In this document: one piece after another, positions 27,546-36,684 of the stretch
How the letters are laid out: each line of letters starts with the position of its first letter
Numbering within the stretch: position 1 is the first letter of the stretch
Assembly: GCF_039543245.1 (NCBI RefSeq)
Contig: NZ_BAABJJ010000011.1
Span: 62,001 to 126,000 of the forward strand
From: Algibacter_G agarivorans
GTDB lineage: Bacteria > Bacteroidota > Bacteroidia > Flavobacteriales > Flavobacteriaceae
Direction: 5' to 3'
Length of the DNA: 64,000 nt
The notes under the pieces: model-generated
The model's input: the letters and a program-made list of their open reading frames with translations, nothing else
The model's database searches: none
Told to the model about the DNA's origin: nothing
Program-made: the position numbers and the translations under genes

Positions 27546-27920
27546 ATGAAAGCTTTTATTTTTTCAATAGTATTTATCATAACTTTAAGTGAATTTAGTT
27601 TTGGGCAAGTTGTAGAATCTGGTTTAAAGGATAACTTGACTTCTCAAAAAGACTTGAAAAAAATAATAGTATATGGAAGCGATACGTGTCATTATTGTAT
27701 CGATACAAAAGCATATTTAAAAGAAAAGAAGATAGATTTCATATATTATGATGTCGATGTAAATCTTTTGAAGCAAAGAGAAATGCTGATTAAAATGCAA
27801 AAAGCAGGTTTGTCAGTAGATAATTTGTCATTACCTGTTGTGGATTTGTATGGCAAACTTATTATGAATAGTAATGATTTTGATTATTTTCTTAAAAAAC
27901 TAGACACCTCTAAAAACTAA
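27546..27920 (+). CDS. Exported glutaredoxin-like protein
   Basis: A 124-residue protein with a signal peptide (about 1-21, ending SFGQ) and a glutaredoxin fold at about 40-122. The segment KIIVYGSDTCHYCIDTKAYL carries the redox motif CHYC, and SLPVVDLYGKLI supplies the cis-proline region. Glutaredoxins are normally cytoplasmic; the leader places this one in the periplasm or outside. It lies between a sugar receptor and a sugar transporter, 6 bases from the latter, in the same apparent operon. Possible roles are disulfide maintenance of a surface protein of the locus or simple co-localisation. No direct link to sugar use is shown by the sequence. Confidence 0.8.
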   Translation: MKAFIFSIVFIITLSEFSFGQVVESGLKDNLTSQKDLKKIIVYGSDTCHYCIDTKAYLKEKKIDFIYYDVDVNLLKQREMLIKMQKAGLSVDNLSLPVVDLYGKLIMNSNDFDYFLKKLDTSKN

Positions 27921-27926
27921 ATTAAG

Positions 27927-29276
27927 ATGAAAATTAAAAAACCAAGCTTATCCTTTTGGCAAATTTTTAATATGAATGTAGGATTCTTAGGAATTCAATT
28001 CAGTTTTGGTTTGCAGCAAACAGCCGTTAATCCTATATTTTCATTTTTAGGAGCACATCATGAAGATTTGCCTTTATTAAACCTTGCAGGTCCTGTTACA
28101 GGTTTGATTATTCAGCCCATAATTGGCGCTATTTCAGATAAAACTTGGTCGCCACGTTGGGGAAGACGTAAACCTTTCTTTCTTATTGGAGCAATAATAG
28201 GTAGTTTATGTTTGTTTGCGTTTCCTTTTAGTCCAACGCTTTGGTTTGCAGTTGGTTTGTTATGGATTCTTGATGTTGGAAATAATATGGCTATGGAACC
28301 TTACCGTGCCTTTGTAGGTGATAAATTACCTAACAAGCAATTGAGTTTTGGTTATCAAATGCAAAGTTTGTTTGTAGGTGCTGGTATTGTTTTGGCAAAT
28401 GCCTCCATTTTTCTTTTTCAAGATTGGTTTGGTGCTGCAGAAGTAGTTGAAGCGGCTAGCGGTATTCCTAAGTGGTTATATTATTCGTTCTTTATTGGTG
28501 CGGTATTATCGGTTTCCACCATTTTGTGGTCGGTTTTAAAAACCCCTGAAATTCCGCCTTCTGATGAAGAATATAACGAAATAAAAAGGCACAATGCGTT
28601 ACCTTTAATAGACAGAATTAAAACACCTTTTAAAGAAATTGTTGATGCTATAAAAGATATGCCCAAATTTATGTGGAAATTATCTGCTGTTTATCTTTTT
28701 CAGTGGTATGCCTTATTTGTGTATTGGCAATTTATAGCGCCAATGTTTAAAGAAAGTATGGGTTTTAACAGTTCTGAGGCTTTAAGTCAAGCAGCAAAAA
28801 TGAATACCACATATAACGTTTCTACTATCGTTTTTGCATTGGCATTAGTGCCATTAGCGTTAAAATATGGGGGTAAAAAAGTATATGTGTTTAGCTTGTT
28901 TTTAACAGGAATTGCCATGCTTAGCATTCCATATATTAAAGACCCGCTTTTGGTCGTTTTACCAATGATTTTATTTGGTATAGGTTGGGCGGCTATGATG
29001 GGCATTCCGTATTCTATGGTTTCTAAAATAGTACCTCAAGAGCGGCGTGGTGTTTATATGGGGATTTTAAATATGATGATTGTTATTCCCATGGGAATTC
29101 AAACATTAACATTTGGTCCTGTGGTAAAAAATCTATTGGATAATAGTGCGGTTAATGCCATATTATTTGGAGGCATATTTTTTATCATAGCAGGAGTACT
29201 CGCGTTACGCCTTAAAGAGCCTAAAACTGATGAGGACAATGAAAACATTGTTATTGCAGGTGGTGGCGGACATTAA
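27927..29276 (+). CDS. MFS sugar transporter (SLC45/GPH-like, sucrose or maltose type)
   Basis: A 449-residue inner-membrane transporter with about twelve hydrophobic helices. Visible family signatures are GLIIQPIIGAISDKTWSPRW followed by GRRKPFF (the conserved loop between helices 2 and 3), an NMAMEPYRAFVGD segment typical of sucrose/maltose proton symporters, and a second-half loop VPQERRGVYMGILNM. The C-terminal tail is short and ends in a glycine-rich stretch with a final histidine. In Bacteroidota, members of this group carry disaccharides from the periplasm into the cytoplasm. With the kinase and phosphorylase downstream, sucrose or a similar glucoside is the likely substrate; the exact sugar is not proven. 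Confidence 0.9.
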   Translation: MKIKKPSLSFWQIFNMNVGFLGIQFSFGLQQTAVNPIFSFLGAHHEDLPLLNLAGPVTGLIIQPIIGAISDKTWSPRWGRRKPFFLIGAIIGSLCLFAFPFSPTLWFAVGLLWILDVGNNMAMEPYRAFVGDKLPNKQLSFGYQMQSLFVGAGIVLANASIFLFQDWFGAAEVVEAASGIPKWLYYSFFIGAVLSVSTILWSVLKTPEIPPSDEEYNEIKRHNALPLIDRIKTPFKEIVDAIKDMPKFMWKLSAVYLFQWYALFVYWQFIAPMFKESMGFNSSEALSQAAKMNTTYNVSTIVFALALVPLALKYGGKKVYVFSLFLTGIAMLSIPYIKDPLLVVLPMILFGIGWAAMMGIPYSMVSKIVPQERRGVYMGILNMMIVIPMGIQTLTFGPVVKNLLDNSAVNAILFGGIFFIIAGVLALRLKEPKTDEDNENIVIAGGGGH

Positions 29277-29335
29277 TTTAAATTAAGTTTGAGCTAATTA
29301 AATTACAATTAGGTCGATATAAAACACTATCCATT

Positions 29336-30274
29336 TTGGAAAAAAATATAAAAGATATAGATATTTTATGCGTTGGGGAGGTGCTTGTTGATTTCATTGG
29401 ACATCAAACAGGAGTACTTATTAACAATACAAGAGATTACCATAGGTATTTAGGAGGTTCTCCAGCTAATGTAGCTATGAATTCGGCAAGATTAGGGTTG
29501 AAATCGGTAATGGTAGCTACAGTTGGAGATGATGGTTTTGGAGATTATATTTTTGAAAGACTAGGTGAAGTTGGCGTAAATACTAACTACATTAAAAAAA
29601 TTAATCACAAACCAACAAGTGTTATTTTTGTGTCGAGAACAGATAGTACACCAGATTTTATTCCCTTTCGAAAAGCTGATTCTTGCATTATAGAAGAGCA
29701 GATGTCATCAGACCTACTCTCAAAAACAAATATTTATCACACAACGTGTTTCGCTTTAAGCAAAAATCCTGCACAGACTACCATCTTGAAAAAGGCTGAA
29801 GAAGCATTTAATCTGGGCTGTAAATTAAGCATAGATGTAAATTATGCTAAGAAGTTATGGAGTAGTCAAGAAGAAGCTTTAAAGGTTATTAAAGCATACT
29901 GCAAATTTAACCCTTTGGTTAAAATTAGTGAAGATGATATGCTTAGGCTTTTTGAGCAAAAGTTACCTCACGAAGATATATTTAATTTTTTCCATGCAGA
30001 AGGTGTAGATACGGTTTGTTTAACTCTGGGAAGCAAAGGCGTTAAGTTATCTCAAAAAGGGGAAGAAGTCATTCAATTGCCAGCAATTCAAATCGATGTG
30101 GTACAGGATGCAACGGGAGCTGGTGATGCATTTTGGTCTGGATTTTTGTTTGCATATATCAAAGAGAAACCTATTGAAAAATGTTTAGAAGTAGCTTTGC
30201 AATTAGCAGCTTTAAAACTTCAAAATGTAGGTAGGTTACCAGACAACATTAATATATTATCTGAACTTCTATAG
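29336..30274 (+). CDS. PfkB-family carbohydrate kinase, probable fructokinase
   Basis: A 312-residue ribokinase/PfkB-family kinase. The N-terminal signature (DILCVGEVLVDFIG, then YLGGSPANVAMNSARLG) and the C-terminal signature (DATGAGDAFWSGFLFA) with catalytic Asp near 264 are intact. The start is a TTG at 29336; no ATG lies close, and the family core begins eight residues later. It lies 60 bases after the transporter gene and 11 before the GH13 gene. Cleavage of sucrose by phosphorolysis releases fructose, so phosphorylation of fructose to fructose 6-phosphate fits the context. 2-Keto-3-deoxygluconate or another sugar cannot be excluded from sequence alone. Confidence 0.9.
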   Translation: MEKNIKDIDILCVGEVLVDFIGHQTGVLINNTRDYHRYLGGSPANVAMNSARLGLKSVMVATVGDDGFGDYIFERLGEVGVNTNYIKKINHKPTSVIFVSRTDSTPDFIPFRKADSCIIEEQMSSDLLSKTNIYHTTCFALSKNPAQTTILKKAEEAFNLGCKLSIDVNYAKKLWSSQEEALKVIKAYCKFNPLVKISEDDMLRLFEQKLPHEDIFNFFHAEGVDTVCLTLGSKGVKLSQKGEEVIQLPAIQIDVVQDATGAGDAFWSGFLFAYIKEKPIEKCLEVALQLAALKLQNVGRLPDNINILSELL

Positions 30275-30284
30275 CTTTTAAACA

Positions 30285-32018
30285 ATGTCAAAAGATTTTA
30301 ATATTAGTAACGGTGTTATGCTAAACGCATATCCTGATAGCATTGGAAAAAACTTGCGTGACATGGTAACCATGTTGCAAATGCCTCAATTCAAAGATGT
30401 TTTTTCGTTGTTTTATGTGCTACCAACATTTTTTAATAGCGATTTAGATAGAGGGTTTTCTGTTATAGATTATAATCTAAATGAAGACTTAGTTTCTAAA
30501 AATGATTTAAAAGCATTAGAAAAACTTGACATACAGTTGAAATTTGATATTGTTTTAAATCACCTGTCGGTAGCATCGCCTCAATTTAAAGATTTATTAA
30601 AACACGGAGACCAATCAAAATATAAAGACTTTTTCATTAATTGGAATACCTTTTGGGAAGGGAATGGTACCATGGGCGATGATGGTGTTATAATCCCTAA
30701 AGAAGAATTTCTCAATAAATTATTTATGAGAAAATCTGGATTGCCAATATTAAAAGTGCTTTTTCCAGACGGTACAGAAAAGCCTTATTGGAACACGTTT
30801 TATCAACAAATTACATATAATAAAATAGGTGTTGAAGATTTAATTAAAGTTGAGGGATTAACTTTAGAAAAAGCTGAATTGATTTGTAATAAAGTCAATT
30901 CAGCTATTCAAAAAAATGAAGATTTCACAACTTTAAATTTTGAAGATAACAATCATTTTAAAAATGAAATCATAAAAATCGTTAACCAAAAACGTTCGTA
31001 TTTAGGTCAAATGGATGTGAATGCTAAATCTGAATTGGTTTGGAGATTTTACGAAGAGACCTTACAAAAAGTAAGTGGTTATGGTTGCAAAATATTGAGA
31101 TTAGATGCTTTTGCCTATTTGCACAAAGAAATTGGGCAATCTAATTTTTTCAATAAACCTGGCACTTGGGAATATTTAGAGCGTATAAAACAAATAGCTA
31201 AAAAAAATGATTTAACGCTTTTGCCAGAAATTCATGCAGAATACGGATTGCATTTACATGATGAGGTAGCAAATGAAGGCTATAATATTTACGATTTTTT
31301 CCTACCAGGTTTAATGGTTCATACTCTTGAAAAGGCGAATAGCAAAGCACTTATAACTTGGGCTAAAGAAATTATTAGCAAAGGTTATAAAACTGTAAAC
31401 ATGTTAGGGTGTCATGATGGTATCCCAGTACTAGACTTAAAAGGAAAAGCCGTTAATTCCACTTATAATAAAGGGCTTCTGGAAGATAATGAGATTGAAG
31501 CCATTATGAACACAATTATGGAGCGAGGCGGCAGAGTTAAAAACCTTTACGACCCCTCGGGAAATAAGATTTCTTATTATCAAGTAAATGCAACATTCTT
31601 TAGTGCATTAGGTGAAGATGAACAAAAATTAGTATTAGCCAGAGCCATTCAAATGTTTATGCCTGGGATGCCTCAAGTATGGTACTTGGATATTTTTGCA
31701 GGTAAAAATGATTATGAAGCTGCCGACAAAGGAGGAAATGCTGGTCATAAAGAAATCAATAGAACTACGTTAACAATGCAAGATGTGGAAGAAGGACTAG
31801 AGAAGCCTATTGTTGTTAATCAGCTAGAACTAATTAAGTTAAGAAATACATCAAAAGCATTTTCTGGAACAGTTAGAATTAATGAAACTTCGGATAGAGA
31901 GATAGATATAAAATGGGTAAACGAAAATGAATTTGCGCATCTAAAAGCAAATCTTAAAAATCACACCTTTACTATAGATTATACAGAAGATGAGGTTGTT
32001 AAAACAATGACATTTTGA
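30285..32018 (+). CDS. GH13 sucrose-phosphorylase-like enzyme with a central insertion
   Basis: A 577-residue enzyme without a signal peptide, hence cytoplasmic. It has the GH13 subfamily 18 layout: NHLSVASPQFKDLLKHGDQS near the N-terminus, nucleophile D274 in LRLDAFAYLHKEIGQSNFF, acid/base E315 in LLPEIHAEYG, transition-state stabiliser D378 in GCHDGIPVLDLKG, and the phosphorylase-type segment FMPGMPQVWYLDIFAGKND. These enzymes split an alpha-glucoside with phosphate to glucose 1-phosphate plus the aglycone. It is longer than the usual 480-510 residues because of about 60 extra residues near 180-240, placed just before the nucleophile region. Substrate could be sucrose, sucrose 6'-phosphate, glucosylglycerol or glucosylglycerate; the neighbouring fructokinase favours sucrose. 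Confidence 0.87.
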   Translation: MSKDFNISNGVMLNAYPDSIGKNLRDMVTMLQMPQFKDVFSLFYVLPTFFNSDLDRGFSVIDYNLNEDLVSKNDLKALEKLDIQLKFDIVLNHLSVASPQFKDLLKHGDQSKYKDFFINWNTFWEGNGTMGDDGVIIPKEEFLNKLFMRKSGLPILKVLFPDGTEKPYWNTFYQQITYNKIGVEDLIKVEGLTLEKAELICNKVNSAIQKNEDFTTLNFEDNNHFKNEIIKIVNQKRSYLGQMDVNAKSELVWRFYEETLQKVSGYGCKILRLDAFAYLHKEIGQSNFFNKPGTWEYLERIKQIAKKNDLTLLPEIHAEYGLHLHDEVANEGYNIYDFFLPGLMVHTLEKANSKALITWAKEIISKGYKTVNMLGCHDGIPVLDLKGKAVNSTYNKGLLEDNEIEAIMNTIMERGGRVKNLYDPSGNKISYYQVNATFFSALGEDEQKLVLARAIQMFMPGMPQVWYLDIFAGKNDYEAADKGGNAGHKEINRTTLTMQDVEEGLEKPIVVNQLELIKLRNTSKAFSGTVRINETSDREIDIKWVNENEFAHLKANLKNHTFTIDYTEDEVVKTMTF

Positions 32019-32038
32019 TGTTTTAAAAGCATGATTGT

Positions 32039-33907
32039 TTATTGGTACCAAACGGTAGAAGGTTTGCCAATTCCAATAGATTGGATGCCAGAATCTTCAG
32101 TTTGAAAAGTATTTATTTTAAATATATTATTACCATCGCCAGGGATTTTAGGATAATATGATAGCGATAATTGAAAAGAACTAAATACTAAATAGTCGTT
32201 TCTAACTACAAAACCAAGACTGAAAGCGGAATATACCTTATTATTCAAAGCAGTATTGTTAGCTTGGCCTATAATTCCTGAAGTTATATCAATAAAAGGA
32301 TTCAGTCTAAACCCAATAATGTTCCAAGGCGAATAAAATTGTGTTTTTAGACTTAATAAGGTTTTTCTTGCACCATATAACTCAGCTTCAAAACCATTAA
32401 TACCAGTTCGTCTATTTGATCTAAAATTGTTTAAATCATAACCGTAAGTGGGTGTGTTCCCATTTAAACTCAAACGGTCGGCTATGCTATTACGTCTGTT
32501 AAATCCAAAAAGGAGCTGTGGTTTGATAAACTGGCGCATTTTCCAATGATTACCAAGATTAATCAGGTTTGTAAAATAGTTTAATTCCAAAGTAAATGCA
32601 GATTGTTCGGTTTTCATATGTCTTAAGAAAGTGCCATACCCTAAATTGAAGTTGAAATAGCCCCATTTTAGATGTTTGGCCATAGCAAAATGACATCCAA
32701 TATAGCTTCTGCCTTTCTGGTTTTTTCTTTGAAAACCGCTGGTTATAGAAGATGAAAAACCAATAGGTAAATCTTCAATGATGCCATCTCTAAAAATATA
32801 ACTACCCTGTACAAATTGCCTAGAAGCAATGCCAATACGTCCTAGGTAAAAATGCTCGTTTGAAAAGTAATTGATAGAGTCAAATACTTTCTGCGGTTTT
32901 TCATTATATTTCACATGAACTTGGCGGAGTGATGCAATTAAATTAGTGGTGCGTCCATAAAGCGATTTTTCTTTTAAAATCTTAAAAGCATGTCCGATCC
33001 AAATGTCTTGCGTTTTAAATTTAAGCGTTTGGTTAGTAAATTCTTGCGAGTTATCTGGTAAGAGACTTTGCTTAAACTGATCGTTAAAATATAATCCTCC
33101 AGCCCATCTGGTTAAGGGGGATATAAATCTTCTTTCAATATTTAAATGCTTGTTAAAAAAACCATCAGGTGTTTTTTGAGATGCAATTGTTGTGCTTATA
33201 TATGTGTTTTTTATGGTTGGTACAAAGTATTCGAAACTATGTGATGAATTGCCGTTATTTAAGTTTTTTGAGTATCTGTTGTTGAATTTATGGCCAAAAC
33301 CCAAAAAGTTTCGTTCGTTAAGGGCTAATTTAAACCCAGATGAAGAGCCCGAACCTTTGGGGATAATGCTCCATGAATCCAAAACCCTTACGGTCACATC
33401 TACAGAATCATTGGCAGTACCAATATCTTTGACATCAATTTTTACACTTCGTATAAAACTTTGAGAACGCATTAAGCGTTTAGATTCATAAATTAATAGC
33501 GTGTCTAATGCTTGCTTTTCTTTAAACAGCAATAAATTTTTTATAACAAATCCATAGGATTTTATATGAACAGAATTTCCAATTTTACCAAGTAAATTTT
33601 TTGGGCGCTTATTGGTGTCATATACGGAATATCCAAACGGGTCTAATGTTTCAATAAATATGTGCCTGATGGGTTTGTTGTGAAAGTCTTTGTAATAATC
33701 CTGAAGTCGCTCGTCTTTTTTTGAATAATCTAGATTTGTTGATTTAAAGATGAGATTATGAATGGTTTTTGCGAATTTATTTCGTTTAGAGTAGATTTCA
33801 GCTTTGGTGTAAAGCCCTATGGAATTGCTTTTAATATCTTTCTTTTGTCCATAAAGCGCTATGCCGTTTGTGAGCACTATCATAAAAAAAAGACATTTAA
33901 GATTCAT
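32039..33907 (-). CDS. BamA-like outer-membrane protein with POTRA-type domain
   Basis: A 622-residue protein with a signal peptide (about 1-21, ending YGQ). Residues about 125-185 resemble a POTRA domain (YESKRLMRSQSFIRSVKIDV, then VDVTVRVLDSWSI). From about 195 the sequence is a series of amphipathic strands (FKLALNERNFLGFGHKF) typical of a BamA/FhaC-type or surface-antigen barrel, ending in an aromatic-rich terminus. The BamA role itself is not implied; this looks like an accessory Omp85-type relative of unknown substrate. It is convergent with the sugar operon (20 bases apart) and faces a 416-base intergenic region. No partner gene is nearby. Confidence 0.72.
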   Translation of the reverse strand: MNLKCLFFMIVLTNGIALYGQKKDIKSNSIGLYTKAEIYSKRNKFAKTIHNLIFKSTNLDYSKKDERLQDYYKDFHNKPIRHIFIETLDPFGYSVYDTNKRPKNLLGKIGNSVHIKSYGFVIKNLLLFKEKQALDTLLIYESKRLMRSQSFIRSVKIDVKDIGTANDSVDVTVRVLDSWSIIPKGSGSSSGFKLALNERNFLGFGHKFNNRYSKNLNNGNSSHSFEYFVPTIKNTYISTTIASQKTPDGFFNKHLNIERRFISPLTRWAGGLYFNDQFKQSLLPDNSQEFTNQTLKFKTQDIWIGHAFKILKEKSLYGRTTNLIASLRQVHVKYNEKPQKVFDSINYFSNEHFYLGRIGIASRQFVQGSYIFRDGIIEDLPIGFSSSITSGFQRKNQKGRSYIGCHFAMAKHLKWGYFNFNLGYGTFLRHMKTEQSAFTLELNYFTNLINLGNHWKMRQFIKPQLLFGFNRRNSIADRLSLNGNTPTYGYDLNNFRSNRRTGINGFEAELYGARKTLLSLKTQFYSPWNIIGFRLNPFIDITSGIIGQANNTALNNKVYSAFSLGFVVRNDYLVFSSFQLSLSYYPKIPGDGNNIFKINTFQTEDSGIQSIGIGKPSTVWYQ

Positions 33908-34323
33908 TGAGTTTTTTTTGTTACCAATGTTTTTGGCTAGGCGATATGATAATCTAAAATAACTATTATATAATTATGATACTATTTAGATTCAATTTTT
34001 TAACATAATGAAAAAACTTAAATGCGTTCCATATGAATTGTAATCTGCTCGTTTTAAATAAATTAATAGTGTCTAGTTTAAATTTGTAAAACAGCACGAA
34101 CAATAGATTGAGCCTAGGCTAAAATATTTTTTTTAAACATAAATTTTATTTTGTATTGATTATCAGTTAGTTATAATTAAGTCTTGGATCTATATGCTAT
34201 CAGTGCAGCGGTCTTGGTTCTTTTGTTAGACAAGAGTAAAAAGAAACATCAATTTTTTTAAAGATTAGCAGTATGCTTTCATAGGATTATTATCTTTGTT
34301 AGCTTAGTTAAACATATCCATTT
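33908..34323. other. Intergenic region between the barrel gene and malic enzyme
   Basis: A 416-base AT-rich stretch between divergent genes. It holds a perfect palindrome AGCCTAGGCT at 34111-34120 followed by an A/T-run, an imperfect inverted repeat (TTCTTTT with AAAAGAA, about 34218-34245), and a promoter candidate at 34291. No open frame with coding character and no RNA gene was recognised. Confidence 0.6.
34291..34298 (+). promoter_or_regulatory. Candidate -7 element of the malic enzyme gene
   Basis: TATCTTTG matches TAnnTTTG exactly, 25 bases before the ATG at 34324. The -33 region has only TTAG at 34265-34268, 22 bases upstream. Confidence 0.55.
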
Positions 34324-36627
34324 ATGAGCGAAGAAAGCAAACGTAGAGAGGCCCTTATATACCATGCAAAACCAACTCCAGGAAAAATAAAGGTTGTACC
34401 AACAAAAAAATATGCTACCCAAAGAGACTTGTCTTTGGCCTATTCACCAGGAGTAGCAGCCCCTTGTTTAGAAATAGAAAAGGATAAGGAAACCGCTTAT
34501 AAATACACAGCTAAAGGAAATTTAGTAGCCGTAATTTCAAATGGAACAGCCGTTTTAGGTTTAGGGAATATTGGGCCAGAAGCGTCAAAACCTGTCATGG
34601 AAGGTAAAGGTTTGTTGTTTAAAATTTTTGCAGATATTGATGTGTTTGATATTGAAGTAGATACTGAAAATGTTGAAGAATTCATTCAAACGGTAAAAAT
34701 GATTGCGCCTACTTTTGGAGGTATTAATCTGGAAGATATTAAAGCACCTGAAGCTTTTGAAATTGAACGACGTTTAAAGGAAGAGCTGGATATACCAGTG
34801 ATGCACGACGACCAACATGGTACAGCTATTATTTCGGCGGCAGCTTTATTAAATGCCGTAGAAATTGCAAAAAAGAAAATTGGCGATGTTAAAATAGTAA
34901 TTAGCGGTGCTGGTGCTGCAGCTATTTCATGTTCTCGTTTATATCAAGCTTGTGGTGCAAAGCGCGAAAACATGGTCATGTTAGACAGCAAAGGTGTTAT
35001 AAGAGATGACCGGGAAAATTTAACTCCAGAAAAAGCCGAATTCTCAACCCATAGAAAAATAGATACACTTGATGAAGCCATGAAAGATGCCGATGTTTTT
35101 ATTGGTCTTTCTATGGCAGATATTGTAACTCCAGACATGTTACTGGTTATGGCTAAGGACCCGATTGTTTTTGCCATGGCTAATCCAAATCCAGAAATTA
35201 AATACGATATTGCTGTTGCTACTCGAAAGGACATTATTATGGCTACAGGTCGTTCAGACCATCCTAATCAAGTTAATAATGTATTAGGGTTTCCGTTTAT
35301 TTTTAGAGGTGCATTAGATGTTCGAGCAACCAAAATTAACGAAGCTATGAAAATGGCAGCGGTAAGAGCTTTAGCTAGATTGGCCAAAGAGCCTGTGCCA
35401 GAACAAGTTAATATTGCTTATGGTGAAACTCGGTTAACATTTGGTAAAGATTATATCATACCAAAACCTTTTGATCCACGTTTAATCGCCGAAGTGCCGC
35501 CAGCAGTTGCAAAAGCTGCTATGGAAAGCGGTGTGGCTAAACATCCAATTAAAGATTGGGAAAAGTATACAGATGCATTGTTAGAGCGTTTAGGGTCTGA
35601 TAATAAACTGGTTAGATTGTTGTTAAATAGGGCTAAGTTAGATCCAAAGCGTGTGGTTTTTGCAGAGTCAGACCAGCTGGACGTTTTAAAGGCTGCACAG
35701 ATAGTTTATGAGGAAGGTATTGCAATTCCTATATTGTTAGGGCGAAGAGAGACTATAAAAACGCTGATGGCAGAAATTGAATTTGATGCCGATATTCTGA
35801 TCATAGACCCTAAAGAAGAAGAAGAAAACGATCGTAAAAATAAATACGCTAAAGTATATTGGCAACAACGTAAGCGCAGAGGTGTAACGTATTATTCTGC
35901 ACAACGATTAATGCGAGAACGTAATTATTTTGCGGCCATGATGGTTAATGAGGGCGATGCCGATGCATTAATTTCAGGGTATTCTCGTAACTACCCATCG
36001 GTAGTAAAGCCTATGCTAGAACTTATTGGTATGGCAAATGGTGTGTCTAAAGTAGCTACAACCAATATCATGATGACTAAAAGAGGTCCGCTTTTTTTAA
36101 GCGATACCTCAATTAATATAGACCCAGATTCAAAAACTTTAGCTAAGATTACTCAAATGACATCTAAAGTTATAAAAATGTTTGGTTTAAATCCAGTATT
36201 AGCCTTGGTGTCTTATTCTAATTTTGGTTCTTCAATTAATAATAGAGCATCAAAAGTTCGTGAAGCAGTGTCTATTTTGCATCGGAGTCATCCAGATATG
36301 GCAGTAGATGGGGAATTGCAAACCGATTTTGCTTTAAATGATGACATGCTTCGCGAAAAATTCCCGTTTTCGAAACTGGTTGGTAAAAAAGTAAATGCGC
36401 TAATTTTTCCAAATTTAGATTCAGCAAATATCACTTATAAATTATTAAAAGAGTTGAATGAAGCCGATTCTATCGGGCCAATTATGATGGGTATGAGAAA
36501 ACCGGTACATATTCTGCAATTGGGAGCTAGCGTAGATGAAATTGTAAATATGACCGCTATAGCTGTTATTGATGCTCAGCATAAAGAAAAATGGGAATTA
36601 GAAAACCCTGAAAAAGTAGGTAAATGA
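34324..36627 (+). CDS. maeB: NADP-dependent malic enzyme with C-terminal phosphotransacetylase-like domain
   Basis: The enzyme oxidatively decarboxylates malate to pyruvate, making NADPH. At 767 residues it is the long bacterial form. Residues about 1-165 are the malic N-terminal domain (RDLSLAYSPGVAAPCLEI; LGLGNIGPEASKPVMEGKG), about 165-400 the NAD(P)-binding domain (MHDDQHGTAIISAAALLNA; VISGAGAAAISCSRLY), and about 430-760 a phosphate acetyltransferase-like domain that is known in this family to be non-catalytic and regulatory, responding to acetyl-CoA. It appears monocistronic or loosely linked to ruvA 57 bases downstream. Confidence 0.96.
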   Translation: MSEESKRREALIYHAKPTPGKIKVVPTKKYATQRDLSLAYSPGVAAPCLEIEKDKETAYKYTAKGNLVAVISNGTAVLGLGNIGPEASKPVMEGKGLLFKIFADIDVFDIEVDTENVEEFIQTVKMIAPTFGGINLEDIKAPEAFEIERRLKEELDIPVMHDDQHGTAIISAAALLNAVEIAKKKIGDVKIVISGAGAAAISCSRLYQACGAKRENMVMLDSKGVIRDDRENLTPEKAEFSTHRKIDTLDEAMKDADVFIGLSMADIVTPDMLLVMAKDPIVFAMANPNPEIKYDIAVATRKDIIMATGRSDHPNQVNNVLGFPFIFRGALDVRATKINEAMKMAAVRALARLAKEPVPEQVNIAYGETRLTFGKDYIIPKPFDPRLIAEVPPAVAKAAMESGVAKHPIKDWEKYTDALLERLGSDNKLVRLLLNRAKLDPKRVVFAESDQLDVLKAAQIVYEEGIAIPILLGRRETIKTLMAEIEFDADILIIDPKEEEENDRKNKYAKVYWQQRKRRGVTYYSAQRLMRERNYFAAMMVNEGDADALISGYSRNYPSVVKPMLELIGMANGVSKVATTNIMMTKRGPLFLSDTSINIDPDSKTLAKITQMTSKVIKMFGLNPVLALVSYSNFGSSINNRASKVREAVSILHRSHPDMAVDGELQTDFALNDDMLREKFPFSKLVGKKVNALIFPNLDSANITYKLLKELNEADSIGPIMMGMRKPVHILQLGASVDEIVNMTAIAVIDAQHKEKWELENPEKVGK

Positions 36628-36684
36628 GTTCAATTGTAATGAAAATAATTTTATTACATTTGGTTGGTTAATGAATTGCTCTAA

